Positions 16,314 through 24,668 of a stretch of 64,000 bases of DNA are shown here, one piece after another. The translations under genes were made by a program, and so were the position numbers. The notes below the pieces were generated by a model. It saw only the letters and a list, made by a program, of their open reading frames with translations. It had not been told where the DNA came from and did not search any database. The stretch spans positions 558,001 through 622,000 of the forward strand of contig CAVZTJ010000015.1 of the NCBI GenBank assembly GCA_963778075.1, written 5' to 3'. Position 1 is the stretch's first letter; the number at the start of each line of letters is the position of its first letter. The stretch comes from JASHPR01 sp963778075. GTDB taxonomy: Bacteria; Actinomycetota; Actinomycetes; Streptosporangiales; Streptosporangiaceae.

Positions 16314-16736
16314 CTAGGGGGCCTGGCGTCTGGTTTGGCGAGCGCCGTGCTCCTTGCGCCGCAGCTCAAGGGGAACACGACTCGCGAAAGCTCCTACGGC
16401 CACCGCTATCGCCCAGAGGATGGCAATCACGAGAAGAACTTGTGTCTCATCGTCGGCGATGACTCCACCCGCGCTCGCCGCGACCAAATAGGAAGGCACA
16501 CCGGCGACCAAGACGCCGATCATCACACCGGTAAGCAGCGTGCGGCGGCTATTCGACTGCGCTGGCTGCACAGGCTGCTCGCGGGGCACAGGCCCGAGGC
16601 GTGCGTCGATACGTGCGGTGATTTCCCGATCGACTCGCTCCAGGAAGGACTCGATCACCGCGTCGCTGTATTCGGGGCCAAGTTCCCTGTGCGTCTCGGC
16701 GGCGGCGCGGATCTCTTGTGGATCAAGTGTGCTCAT
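16314..16736 (-). CDS. Actinobacterial membrane protein with conserved cytosolic N-terminal helix
   Basis: About 140 residues. The N-terminal soluble part contains HRELGPEYSDAVIESFLERV, a segment recurrent in small actinobacterial membrane proteins, followed by EITARIDARLG and a polar linker. Two hydrophobic segments follow (GVMIGVLVAGVPSYLVAASA and VLLVIAILWAIAVAVGAFA). The C terminus is basic. The ATG at 16736 has GGAGG 10 nt upstream. In other actinomycetes such proteins are often next to sensory or PspC-like genes; here it is followed by no obvious partner. Function unknown. Confidence 0.72.
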   Translation of the reverse strand: MSTLDPQEIRAAAETHRELGPEYSDAVIESFLERVDREITARIDARLGPVPREQPVQPAQSNSRRTLLTGVMIGVLVAGVPSYLVAASAGGVIADDETQVLLVIAILWAIAVAVGAFASRVPLELRRKEHGARQTRRQAP

Positions 16737-16866
16737 GGGTGAGAGTCCTCCGTACAGCCACGACCAGGGCCTCCTGGAAGACAAGATACATCTCGTGACG
16801 GAGCTTGTCAGCACTGAGAGGTCCGCCCGCGTGTTTCGGCCCGAGACCACGGCCCGTGAGCCGGGC

Positions 16867-18594
16867 CTATCCGGCCAGCGTGTTGGCAATCCAGGCGGTC
16901 ACCCGCCGCTCGAGTATGTCCAGGGGAACGGAGCCGCCCAGTAGCACCGCATCGTGGAACCCCTTTACGTCGAAGTCGTCTGCGAGTTCCCGCTCGGCTC
17001 GGGTCCGAAGTTCCCGGATCTTCAGCTGGCCCACCTTGTACGCCAGCGCCTGCCCCGGCAATGCGAGGTACCGGTCGATCTCGTTCACGACGTCCAGCTC
17101 TTGGCGAGGCGAGTTCTCCATGAAGTAGTCGATCGCCCTTTGACGGCTCCACCGCTTTGCGTGCATTCCGGTGTCCACGACCAACCGGACGGCACGCCAC
17201 ATTTCAAACGTCAGTTGCCCGAACTTGTCGTAGGGGTCGTCGTACAGGCCCAGCTCGTCTCCGAGTGTCTCGCAGTACAGTCCCCACCCCTCGCCGAACG
17301 CGATGTAGTAGCCGAAACGTCGAAAGGCCGGGATGTCGTCGAGTTCGGCGGCAAGCGAGGTCTGGAAGTGATGTCCGGGAACCGCTTCGTGCAAGGAGAG
17401 GGGAACCATCTCCCAAATGGGCCGTGTCTCCGGACGATAGAGATTGACCAGGTACGTTCCGGGCCGCGAGCCGTCAGCGGCGGCCGGGTAGTAGAAGCCG
17501 GTGGTGACGTCCGGGGCCATGTCCGCAGGGGTTGGTTCAACCTCATAAGGCTGACGTGGCAGGGTCTTGAACAATCTCCCGAGGCGTCCATCGATTTGCT
17601 TGCACAGCGCGCGGTAACGCATGAGCAGTTCTTCGCCGGACGCGCAATAGAACCGCTCGTCCGTACGCAAGAACGTGAAGAAGTCTTCGAGCGATCCTTC
17701 GTAGCCCGTCCGGGATTTGACGATCTCCATCTCCCCGCGGATCCGGGCGACTTCTGCCAGCCCCAACTCGAACATAGCCTCCGGAGTCGTGTCGGGCGTG
17801 GTGTACGCCTTCACCGCGGCGGCATAGGCTTCGTGCCCGTTCGGCAACCCCCATGCGCCGACCGTCGCCGGCGCGGCGGGAAGGTAATCGTCGGTCAGGA
17901 AGTCGTGGAACCGACGCATTGCCGGCACAACGCTCCAGACGATTGCCGCCTCGGCCGCCGCGGACAGCCGCCGCTGTTCGGCAGTCGCGACGCTGACCGG
18001 GAATCGTGTGAACGGGCTGAAGAAACCACTCTGCTTCGGGTCGTCCACAATCTGTTTCCTGACCTGTGGCGGCACCCGCTGCATGATTATCTCGGGGTTC
18101 ATCCGTCTCTCTTGGATACCCCGACGCAAAAGCGTGATCACCTGGTCGACATAGCCGCCGAAGCCTTCCAGCCGCACGATCCAGTCCTCGTAATCGTGGA
18201 TGGTCTCGAAGCGGATGGCATCAGCAAGCTGGTAGGCAGTCTGGACACTCGGTGGCTGCCTGACCCATTCGGGGAGCCCGCCGAGCTGGTTGACGGCCAG
18301 CAGCTGCCACCGGAACTCGTACTGAGCGACCCAGGAGCGGTAATCGCTGCGGAACAGGTCATAGTTCAGCTGGTCATCCGGTCCCAACTGCGCCCGGTCG
18401 ATGTCCTGCAGTTCGGCCAGCACGTCAAGACTGTGCTGGCGATCCGCTTCGATGCTCTCCAGGCTCCGCTCGTCCCATCGGTCGTTCCAACGGCGGTCGC
18501 CCAATACGGATGCAAAGGTCGGGCTGTGCTCGAGTTGATACGTCCACTCTGTTTCGAACAAGGCCCAGAGCTTCTCGGCGGCTGGTTGCAGCAT
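16867..18594 (-). CDS. DUF885 family metallopeptidase-like protein
   Basis: The protein is 575 residues, normal for the DUF885 family, which is related to zinc carboxypeptidase-like M32/gluzincin enzymes. The zinc motif is SLHEAVPGHHFQ (residues about 400-411, HExxPGHH), followed by AFGEGWGLYCETLGDELGLY with the third ligand Glu, and WRAVRLVVDTGMHAKRWSRQ. There is no signal peptide, so it is likely cytoplasmic. The frame overlaps the upstream extension of the 16314 gene only if a wrong start is used there. The ATG at 18594 follows a 420-nt gap. Substrate unknown; peptides are likely. Confidence 0.9.
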   Translation of the reverse strand: MLQPAAEKLWALFETEWTYQLEHSPTFASVLGDRRWNDRWDERSLESIEADRQHSLDVLAELQDIDRAQLGPDDQLNYDLFRSDYRSWVAQYEFRWQLLAVNQLGGLPEWVRQPPSVQTAYQLADAIRFETIHDYEDWIVRLEGFGGYVDQVITLLRRGIQERRMNPEIIMQRVPPQVRKQIVDDPKQSGFFSPFTRFPVSVATAEQRRLSAAAEAAIVWSVVPAMRRFHDFLTDDYLPAAPATVGAWGLPNGHEAYAAAVKAYTTPDTTPEAMFELGLAEVARIRGEMEIVKSRTGYEGSLEDFFTFLRTDERFYCASGEELLMRYRALCKQIDGRLGRLFKTLPRQPYEVEPTPADMAPDVTTGFYYPAAADGSRPGTYLVNLYRPETRPIWEMVPLSLHEAVPGHHFQTSLAAELDDIPAFRRFGYYIAFGEGWGLYCETLGDELGLYDDPYDKFGQLTFEMWRAVRLVVDTGMHAKRWSRQRAIDYFMENSPRQELDVVNEIDRYLALPGQALAYKVGQLKIRELRTRAERELADDFDVKGFHDAVLLGGSVPLDILERRVTAWIANTLAG

Positions 18595-19013
18595 GGGTAC
18601 CCGTTTCTGTCTCGGCTTGGCTGGCTAGCTGAGTCGACCTCGCTAAGCGTAATGCCGCAGGCCGAATGAGGGAATGTTTGTAAGCTGTGCGGCCTCATTC
18701 GCCTGACAACTGAACCTACCTGTGCGCTGATCTGGTCTCATCCAGCTAAGTTGCCCGCCGCGGTCGGCCGCCGGGGTTGGCCGAGATGAGAGAGGTCCGC
18801 CCGCGACTGCAGGCTGGGCTGACCGATTCCAGGTCAGCAGGCATAGCAAGCACCGACGGTGTGCGGTGGCGCCGCTCATCTATGGGAGCCGTTGCCTGCG
18901 GCCCGATGACCGCGACGGTCCAGAAGCGACGACTGTCAAGCTGAGCCAGTGCTACCGGATAGAGGGGGATGTTACGTTTGCCTAGCGCTAGGCACGATCG
19001 CCTCGGAGGATCC
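18595..19013. other. Divergent intergenic region, 419 nt, no supported gene
   Basis: The gap separates the leftward DUF885 gene from the rightward NPCBM-like gene. A small plus-strand frame (about 18881-18940, 20 codons) and a longer minus-strand frame lack ribosome sites and typical codon bias. The palindrome at 18979-18994 is the one clear signal. Confidence 0.5.
18979..18994. promoter_or_regulatory. 16-bp perfect palindrome upstream of the NPCBM-like gene
   Basis: TGCCTAGCGCTAGGCA is self-complementary and ends 10 nt before the GGAGG of the following gene. It could be an operator overlapping the transcription start, or a hairpin in the leader. No regulator is identified. Confidence 0.5.
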
Positions 19014-19631
19014 ATGCAGCGAGGGCGGGCACTCTTCTGGACGATTATCGGAAGCGCAGCAGCTGTACTGGCGGTGGTAATAGCATTCATTCTCGTCAAC
19101 TCTGACGCGCCGCCAAAGGCAGCTTCTTCGCCCGCACCATCCATTTCGGCCAGTGCAAGCTCCCCGGCTAGCGTGTCTGCCCCAGTAGTGACTCCGAAGA
19201 CTTCCAGCACGTCCTCGTTCTCATATCTGTCAGATCTGGCGCCTTCCGGGAGTCTCGGCGAGCTAGTGAACTCGGGTCCGGTCAAGATAGACGGATCAAT
19301 TTACCCCAAGAGTATCTCGTTCTATTGCAACGTTGGCGACCCAACTGCCTTTCCTGCATATAAGCTGGAGCACAACGCTCGCCGGTTCCAAGCCACTATT
19401 GGACTTGACACCAAACTTCCGCCACATTTCGGAGCGTACGTAATACTAGTTGGCGATGGGCACACTCTCCAGACCTTTAACGTCAGCGCCCTTAGGCCAA
19501 AAACTGTCGATGTCAATGTAACCGGGCTCCACACCCTCCAACTCGAATGCTTCGGCTCCGGTCAATCCCCATCGGCCGGTTGGGCCATTTCTGTAGCGTG
19601 GGGCAACGCACGTATCGTAGAACCACATTGA
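19014..19631 (+). CDS. Secreted or membrane-anchored protein with NPCBM-like domain
   Basis: About 205 residues. The N terminus (ALFWTIIGSAAAVLAVVIAF) is a signal anchor, followed by a Ser/Ala/Pro linker (residues about 35-75). The C-terminal domain contains KIDGSIYPKSISFYCNVGD, then ARRFQATIGLDTKLPPHF and VDVNVTGLHTLQLECFG. This strand order is close to NPCBM/NEW2 carbohydrate-binding domains, in which a Tyr-x-x-S/G-I strand and a final TLxLxxxG strand are conserved. The ATG at 19014 has GGAGG 4 nt upstream. Codons are less GC-biased than in neighbours, so it may be acquired. It probably sits on the cell surface and binds glycans; that role is inferred. Confidence 0.65.
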   Translation: MQRGRALFWTIIGSAAAVLAVVIAFILVNSDAPPKAASSPAPSISASASSPASVSAPVVTPKTSSTSSFSYLSDLAPSGSLGELVNSGPVKIDGSIYPKSISFYCNVGDPTAFPAYKLEHNARRFQATIGLDTKLPPHFGAYVILVGDGHTLQTFNVSALRPKTVDVNVTGLHTLQLECFGSGQSPSAGWAISVAWGNARIVEPH

Positions 19632-19649
19632 GCGCGGCTATGAGCAAGT

Positions 19650-20270
19650 TCAGGCCTGCGAGGCTGCCCGCGCGCGGCTGTGGTGGCGACGCGCCTTGGC
19701 GCGGTTGCCGCAGGTGCGCATCTCGCACCATTGCCGGGTGGCGTTCTTGCTGTGGTCGAGGAACAGCCAGCCACAGGTCCCGTCGTCGCCCGGGCATTCC
19801 CGGATCCGCGCGAACGGTCCGGCTACTAGCAGGTCGGCGGCGGACCGGGCCACCGGCCAGAGCAAGCGGCCGAGCGCAGATTGGGCGTGTTCCCACTCCC
19901 AGGTGAAGCCCTTGGCCGACCAGCTGATCTGGATGTGGGTCATGGCTTCGCGCAGTTCGCCGTGCAGGACGGCGAGGTCATCGCCAGCCGGCGGCTGGCC
20001 GGCGGTGGCCTGGGCGAGTACCCGGTACAAGGCCTCGCGCAGCGTGATCGCCTGGTGCGTCACCCGCCGGGCCTGGCCGGGGTCGGCTGCGGCCGCGTTG
20101 AGCAGGCGCTCTCCCTCAATGGCGCTGATCGTCCCGGCGTGGCGGCTCCAGGCAAGCAAAGCGGGATAGCTGCCGAGGTACTCACGCCGACCGGGCGCGT
20201 GCCGCGGGTCAACGGTGTTCACGAAGTCCAGGGCGAGCGCGCCCCCGATCAGCCTCGGCATCTCCGTCAC
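19650..20270 (-). CDS. CGNR zinc-finger (ABATE domain) transcriptional regulator
   Basis: The protein is 206 residues. The N-terminal ABATE domain begins GGALALDFVNTVDPR and the C-terminal zinc finger shows CPGDDGTCGWLFLDHSKN followed by CEMRTCGNRAKARRH, giving the Cys ligands and the CGNR signature. These proteins are stress-linked DNA-binding regulators in actinobacteria. It is divergent from the EamA exporter gene with 116 nt between them, an arrangement that suggests it controls that transporter and itself; candidate sites lie at 20321-20353 and 20355-20370. Confidence 0.9.
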   Translation of the reverse strand: MTEMPRLIGGALALDFVNTVDPRHAPGRREYLGSYPALLAWSRHAGTISAIEGERLLNAAAADPGQARRVTHQAITLREALYRVLAQATAGQPPAGDDLAVLHGELREAMTHIQISWSAKGFTWEWEHAQSALGRLLWPVARSAADLLVAGPFARIRECPGDDGTCGWLFLDHSKNATRQWCEMRTCGNRAKARRHHSRARAASQA

Positions 20271-20354
20271 TGGCTCGCCTGCTCCATTCGGCCCTGATAA
20301 CCCTCAACACGATATTAGAAGGTTACACCGGTGACCTATGGGTAGCCGTAACCA

Positions 20355-20370
20355 CCGAAATACGTTTCGG
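20355..20370. promoter_or_regulatory. Inverted repeat between CGNR regulator and EamA transporter
   Basis: CCGAAA and TTTCGG arms flank TACG, ending 6 nt before the GGAG ribosome site of the exporter. A second pair, GGTTAC (20321) and GTAACC (20348), lies just upstream. Both are candidate operators for the divergent CGNR regulator. Confidence 0.45.
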
Positions 20371-20386
20371 CGGTAAGGAGCGCATC

Positions 20387-21451
20387 GTGGACCAGGAACC
20401 GAGCCAGCAAGTCACCCCCGGGCCACCAACGGCGCCCGTGACGAGACGCTTCGGCGCGTCGGCGGCCGGGACGGCGGCCGGAGTCACGGCCGGCCTGGTA
20501 TGGGGACTGGCGTTCCTGCTGCCCGTCCTGCTCGGCGGCTGGAACCCGGTGATCGTGACGATCGGCCGTTACCTTGCCTACGGCCTGCTTTCGGCAGTCC
20601 TGTTCGCCCTGGGCGGCAGCGCAGTGCGGCAGGCGGCGCGGCACTGGCGCATCGCCCTGGCCTTCGCCGCCGCGGGTAACGTCGGCTACTACCTGCTGCT
20701 GGTGATCGGAATCCACACCGCCGGCGCGCCGCTGACCGACATGGTGATCGGCGCCATCCCCGTAGTGGTCGCGATCGTCGGCAACTGGCTGTCGCCCGCC
20801 TACTCATGGCGGCGGCTGGCGCTGCCGCTTGCCCTGGTCACATCAGGGCTGGCCCTGGTCAGCGTGCTGGAGATCTCCGGTGTCCACGCCTACCTGCCCG
20901 GTCCGGCCGGCCAGAAGGCTGCCGGGCTCATCGCGGCCTGCGGTGCCGTCATTCTCTGGACCTGGTACGCACTGGCCAACGCCCGGTTCCTCGCCCGGCA
21001 CCCTGACATCTCATCAGCACACTGGACCACTACCGTGGGCGTCGCGACCGGTGCCGTTACCCTGGCCGGGCTGCCGATAGCCGCCACCACCGGCGATCTC
21101 ACCACCCCGGCCGCCGGGAACGCCGGAACCGGGAAACTGATCGCAGCAGCCGTCATCCTCGGCGTCGTCGTCTCCTGGGCCGGCACCTGGCTGTGGAACC
21201 TCGCCTCCAGCCGACTCTCCCCCACGCTCGCCGGGCAGCTCGTCAACGTCGAGACAATAGCCGGCTTCGCCTACGTCTACGCCGCCAGGCAGCAATGGCC
21301 CCCCGCAGGGCAGCTCACCGGACTAGCCCTCGTGATCATCGGTATAACCCTCACCATCCGGCGCCAGCAGCCCCCTAGCCACACCTACAGCCCGGGCACT
21401 CGCCACCGGGCTGCCGCCAGCACGCACGCCAACTCGCCACGCAGCAGTTAA
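20387..21451 (+). CDS. EamA/DMT superfamily exporter
   Basis: This 354-residue integral membrane protein has about ten hydrophobic spans in two EamA halves (residues about 28-160 and 178-330). The first starts GTAAGVTAGLVWGLAFLLPV and the second half includes GAVILWTWYALANARFL and GVVVSWAGTWLWNLASS. DMT proteins export amino acids, nucleosides or small metabolites. The polar C-terminal tail of about 25 residues is basic. The GTG at 20387 has GGAG 8 nt upstream. Divergent pairing with a CGNR regulator suggests inducible export; the substrate is unknown. Confidence 0.9.
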   Translation: MDQEPSQQVTPGPPTAPVTRRFGASAAGTAAGVTAGLVWGLAFLLPVLLGGWNPVIVTIGRYLAYGLLSAVLFALGGSAVRQAARHWRIALAFAAAGNVGYYLLLVIGIHTAGAPLTDMVIGAIPVVVAIVGNWLSPAYSWRRLALPLALVTSGLALVSVLEISGVHAYLPGPAGQKAAGLIAACGAVILWTWYALANARFLARHPDISSAHWTTTVGVATGAVTLAGLPIAATTGDLTTPAAGNAGTGKLIAAAVILGVVVSWAGTWLWNLASSRLSPTLAGQLVNVETIAGFAYVYAARQQWPPAGQLTGLALVIIGITLTIRRQQPPSHTYSPGTRHRAAASTHANSPRSS

Positions 21452-21475
21452 CCACGCCCAGAGCCGGATAATCTG

Positions 21476-22399
21476 GTGGTGCCATGGGTGCCGGGGCGCG
21501 GGCCGGCCGATAATGGGCTGGTGCCTGGTTTGCTGAGGGAAGGCCGGGTCACGGCCAACGGGCTGCGGTTCGCTTACCTCGAGGGGGGCAGCGGGCCGCT
21601 GGTCGTGTTGCTGCACGGCTGGCCGGACACGCCGCATACATGGGACCACCAGCTGGCTGCCCTGGCCGGGGCTGGGTTCCGGGTGGCAGCACCGTGGCTG
21701 CGCGGCTACCCGCCCACCGAGATCCCGCGGTCAGGCTACTTCGATATCGGCACGCTGGCGGTGGATGTCCGCGAGCTGATCCGGGTGCTCGGCGGCGGCG
21801 ATCCATGCCTGCTCGTCGGTCAGGACTGGGGCGCGTCGATCGGCTACCAGGTGCTCGCCGCCTTCCCTGAGGTCGTGCGGAGCGCCGTGGTGATGGCCGT
21901 GCCGCATCCGGCCGCGACTCAGGAGTCAATGCTGCGCGCCGAGCATGTTCACCGGTCCTTCCACTGGTTCTTCTTCCAGCTCCCGCAACTGCCGGAGCGG
22001 GCGTTGAGCGCCGACAACTACGCGTTCGTGGACTGGCTATGGGACTACTGGACCGCGCCCGGCTTCACCGATGAGGAGCACCTGGCCGAGGTGAAGCGCA
22101 TGCTGGCCGTACCCGGTGCGCTGGAGGCGACACTGGGCTACTACCGGGCCATGTTCGACCCGGCCAGAGCGGACCCAGACCTAGCGGAGGTGCGGCAGGC
22201 GGCGGGTCGGCCGATCGTGGTGCCAACCCTCGCCCTGTGCGGCGCCGAGGACAAGCGGGCCGAGGTGATGCAAGGCCAGGCCCGGCATTTTGCCGGCTCG
22301 TACCAGTTCGAGCTCGTGCCGAACAGCAGTCACTTCCTGCAGCGCGAGCAGCCGCAGGCGGTCACAAAGCTTGTCCTCGACTGGTTCGCCCGGCAGTAG
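21476..22399 (+). CDS. Epoxide hydrolase-like alpha/beta hydrolase
   Basis: The 307-residue protein has the epoxide hydrolase order of motifs: oxyanion HGWPDTPHTWDHQL, the nucleophile elbow LVGQDWGASIG with Asp as nucleophile, a helical cap with two Tyr-rich stretches, an acid near CGAEDKR and the catalytic His in VPNSSHFLQRE. Such enzymes open epoxides to diols, although haloalkane dehalogenases share the fold. The GTG at 21476 gives a longer N terminus than usual; a GTG at 21521 (VPGLLREGRV) would fit the family better, and neither has a strong ribosome site. It is the last chromosomal gene before the tRNA-Arg island. Confidence 0.9.
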   Translation: MVPWVPGRGPADNGLVPGLLREGRVTANGLRFAYLEGGSGPLVVLLHGWPDTPHTWDHQLAALAGAGFRVAAPWLRGYPPTEIPRSGYFDIGTLAVDVRELIRVLGGGDPCLLVGQDWGASIGYQVLAAFPEVVRSAVVMAVPHPAATQESMLRAEHVHRSFHWFFFQLPQLPERALSADNYAFVDWLWDYWTAPGFTDEEHLAEVKRMLAVPGALEATLGYYRAMFDPARADPDLAEVRQAAGRPIVVPTLALCGAEDKRAEVMQGQARHFAGSYQFELVPNSSHFLQREQPQAVTKLVLDWFARQ

Positions 22400-22560
22400 C
22401 CGGTACCGTCACGCCGAAATGATCGTTATTGGTTGACAGCGCCAGAACTGGCACATCTGCGCACCGACGCGGCCTGCTGCAGTCCGAACGATAGGCACAA
22501 AGACTCGATCTGCACAGTGCGCCAGGAGCACTCGGAAAGTAGTCATCTACCTTGACATTT

Positions 22561-22604
22561 GCGCCCCGAGCGCGACTCGAACGCGCGACCTACTGCTTAG
22601 GAGG
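22561..22604. other. Attachment-site copy A: 44-bp duplicate of the tRNA-Arg(CCU) 3' half
   Basis: The 44 bases are identical to 39140-39183, which span the acceptor 3' strand, T arm, variable loop and anticodon half of the intact tRNA-Arg. The D arm and 5' acceptor strand are absent. This is the outer (attL-like) boundary of the island: to its left lies ordinary chromosome. About 200 nt to the right resemble the sequence after copy B, including a TGGCACGGATCTGGCACGG arm-like repeat near 22702. Confidence 0.85.
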
Positions 22605-23029
22605 TCGTTTCGGGCCCACTCCCCCACCTGCGACTGTCCAGATCAGGCCACGCGTCGTTGGTCTCTCATTGCCTGTGGATGACCGCCGCGGCGGACACGT
22701 TCTGGCACGGATCTGGCACGGCCGCGCCGGTAGTGCCGGACGGCTCTCAATGCGGACTACCGGCAGCTTGGTCCATAAGGGTCATGCACGCAGGTACGCG
22801 GCCTGCCGATCTCGGCTGCGGTCATCAGTCGGCGGACCCTATTCAGGAGAGGCTGCGCGACCAGCCCAGCCCGGGCTAGCGATGAGCCCAAGAGTGACAA
22901 CGAACAGACCGACAAGTGATCAAGGATACTGCCAGGTTGGATGCTCGCACTCTGCTGATCACTAAGATCACCGCGACTGCAATGCCAGCGGTAACGCGCG
23001 ACCATCATGAGGGTCGCTACAATACAGCC
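22605..23029. other. Element end between att copy A and the TIR gene, no gene
   Basis: This stretch holds the conserved element end (TCGTTGGTCTCTCATTGCC-like segment, then paired TGGCAC repeats) and shares scattered identity with 24427-24610. No frame with coding character is seen until the TIR gene. Confidence 0.55.
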
Positions 23030-24166
23030 ATGCCGCCTGAAGCCGTTGTAGGATTTTGGAGTTATGCCCGCGATGACGACAGATTGGATGGTGGTGCAGT
23101 TCTAAAGCTCGCCAGCTTACTCGTGGACGAATATGAGCTTCTCTCTGGCGAGTCTCTGGAGCTTTTTCGGGACCAGACGAGTATCTCCTGGGGAGATAAA
23201 TGGCGAGAGCGTATTGATGCCGCTTTATCTCAGACTACTTTTCTGATACCGATCGTTACGCCACGATACTTCACACGGGCTGAATGTCGCAGGGAACTTC
23301 TTGAGTTTGCGGGTAAAGCGAAGAGCCTCGGGGTAGAGGAGCTCCTCCTTCCTATACTGTATGTTGACGTGGAGGGTTTCGGCACGGATAGCCAAGACGA
23401 AGCGGTTGCTCTTGTTGCTGCCACTCAGTATCAAGATTGGCGTCACAACCGACTTCTTGATCCGCAATCACGAGAGTACAGGACTGCCGTTAATGCCCTT
23501 GCCCGGCGACTTTTGGAGATTGCCAAGGATGTCGCGCAGAAGCAATTCGCGCGAGAAGTCTCTGCCGACTCGGAAAGCGAAGACACACAGGGGATGGTGG
23601 AAGTCATAGAGGCAATAACAAGTATCCTTCCAGAGTGGCTGGATGTGGTACAGGGTGAGCAAATAAATGACGCTCATATGGATGTGACGATTCACCGGCT
23701 GCTTCGCCCTGTCTATAAGCTGAAGGAGTCGCATGCGCCCGCGTCGGCCGTCCTGGCAGCACAAACGCGGTTTGCCCGCGAAATGCTGCCTCTCGCGGAG
23801 CGCGCTCAAAAAGACGCCCGGATCTATCTGGCCCGAAGTATTCAGCTTGATCCCCTAATGACTGCTCTGGCAAGACTGGTGGCACAACATCCGGACAGCG
23901 TTGAATTGGTTGAGCCGATCAAACAGGCCATCGATCAAGCGATTACAGTCATCAACAAGGCCGAACAGGCTAAGGCTGAACCCGGTTATCACACTATTGC
24001 GTCTCATTTCGAAGAGATGAAGCATCTCGGCCGTATATTCCAAAAATGTTTTGCCATCTTCATCGATGCGGGCCGCGCCTCGAGGGAGGGGAACGAGATT
24101 GTAAAACGCTGGGACGCGGAACTAGGAACAGCCACAGTGGCGAGTGGTCCGGCTGAAACGAGTTGA
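23030..24166 (+). CDS. TIR-domain protein, putative NAD-consuming defence effector
   Basis: The protein is about 378 residues. Residues 5-125 are a bacterial TIR domain: VVGFWSYARDDDR is the first strand and loop, LELFRDQTSISWGDKW the BB-loop region, FLIPIVTPRYF the third strand, and ECRRELLEF the helix with the putative catalytic Glu89. The remaining 250 residues are predicted helical (for example ARIYLARSIQLDPLMTALAR) with no domain I recognise; two Lys/Glu-rich stretches could form coiled coils. Base composition is visibly lower in G+C than the chromosome, pointing to acquisition. It is the only gene between att copies A and B. Homologues with TIR domains cleave NAD+ on phage infection; that role is inferred. 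ATG 23030 best fits the domain start, but the ribosome site is weak. Confidence 0.85.
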   Translation: MPPEAVVGFWSYARDDDRLDGGAVLKLASLLVDEYELLSGESLELFRDQTSISWGDKWRERIDAALSQTTFLIPIVTPRYFTRAECRRELLEFAGKAKSLGVEELLLPILYVDVEGFGTDSQDEAVALVAATQYQDWRHNRLLDPQSREYRTAVNALARRLLEIAKDVAQKQFAREVSADSESEDTQGMVEVIEAITSILPEWLDVVQGEQINDAHMDVTIHRLLRPVYKLKESHAPASAVLAAQTRFAREMLPLAERAQKDARIYLARSIQLDPLMTALARLVAQHPDSVELVEPIKQAIDQAITVINKAEQAKAEPGYHTIASHFEEMKHLGRIFQKCFAIFIDAGRASREGNEIVKRWDAELGTATVASGPAETS

Positions 24167-24319
24167 GTCCGTATTCTTCGATCTCATGCCAGCAGTGGCG
24201 TAACTGTCGCCAATATTCCTCCGTCTTCCCCGCAGGCGCGAACCCTTTGTGAGTGGTCGCCGGTCAAGGGGTCTGCCCGGAGGGACGGCCCGAAAGGTTG
24301 CTCTCGACGCGTCATCCCC

Positions 24320-24346
24320 CAGCTTTGAAGCTGTGGCGTGACGCCA
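24320..24346. terminator. Two adjacent small hairpins after the TIR gene
   Basis: CAGCTT-TG-AAGCTG is followed at once by TGGCGT-G-ACGCCA. They lie 154 nt beyond the TIR stop codon and 40 nt before att copy B. They could end transcription before the next unit or be part of the element end; there is no T tract. Confidence 0.35.
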
Positions 24347-24385
24347 TGCGAAAGATAGAGGACCAGCCGTGAGAGTCGTCGGTCT

Positions 24386-24426
24386 GCCCCGAGCGCGACT
24401 CGAACGCGCGACTACTGCTTAGGAGG
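24386..24426. other. Attachment-site copy B: tRNA-Arg(CCU) 3'-half duplicate with one deletion
   Basis: The sequence matches the tRNA 3' half at 39142-39183 except for a single missing C in GCGACCTACTG. It divides the TIR interval from the next one. The following 200 nt resemble the sequence after copy A. Confidence 0.82.
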
Positions 24427-24668
24427 TCGTTTCAAATCATTCGCCCACCAGCGACTGGCGAGGTCAGGAGGCGTCTCGTTGGCCTCTCAGTGCACGTGAA
24501 CGACCACCATAACGGGCCGGTTCTGGCACGATCTGCGCCCGGCAGTCCGCTTCACGCGAACACGATCTACCAGCATCTTGGTCACCAGCGGAGGCATGCA
24601 CTCGGAGTGGTGTCCGAGTCACGCCTGTTAACTATACGTAATCATTCAATCACGTATAGCCTTCAGTC
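24427..24668. other. Element end following att copy B, no gene
   Basis: The region carries a TTCTGGCACGATCTGCGC arm-like motif near 24521 and an AT-rich stretch (TAACTATACGTAATCATTCA, then ATCACGTATAG) that could serve as promoter for the DUF4352 gene. Confidence 0.45.

Noticed and set aside
18746..19285. Minus-strand frame of 179 codons across the NPCBM-like gene start
   Set aside because: It overlaps a better gene with a good ribosome site and contains no recognisable domain.
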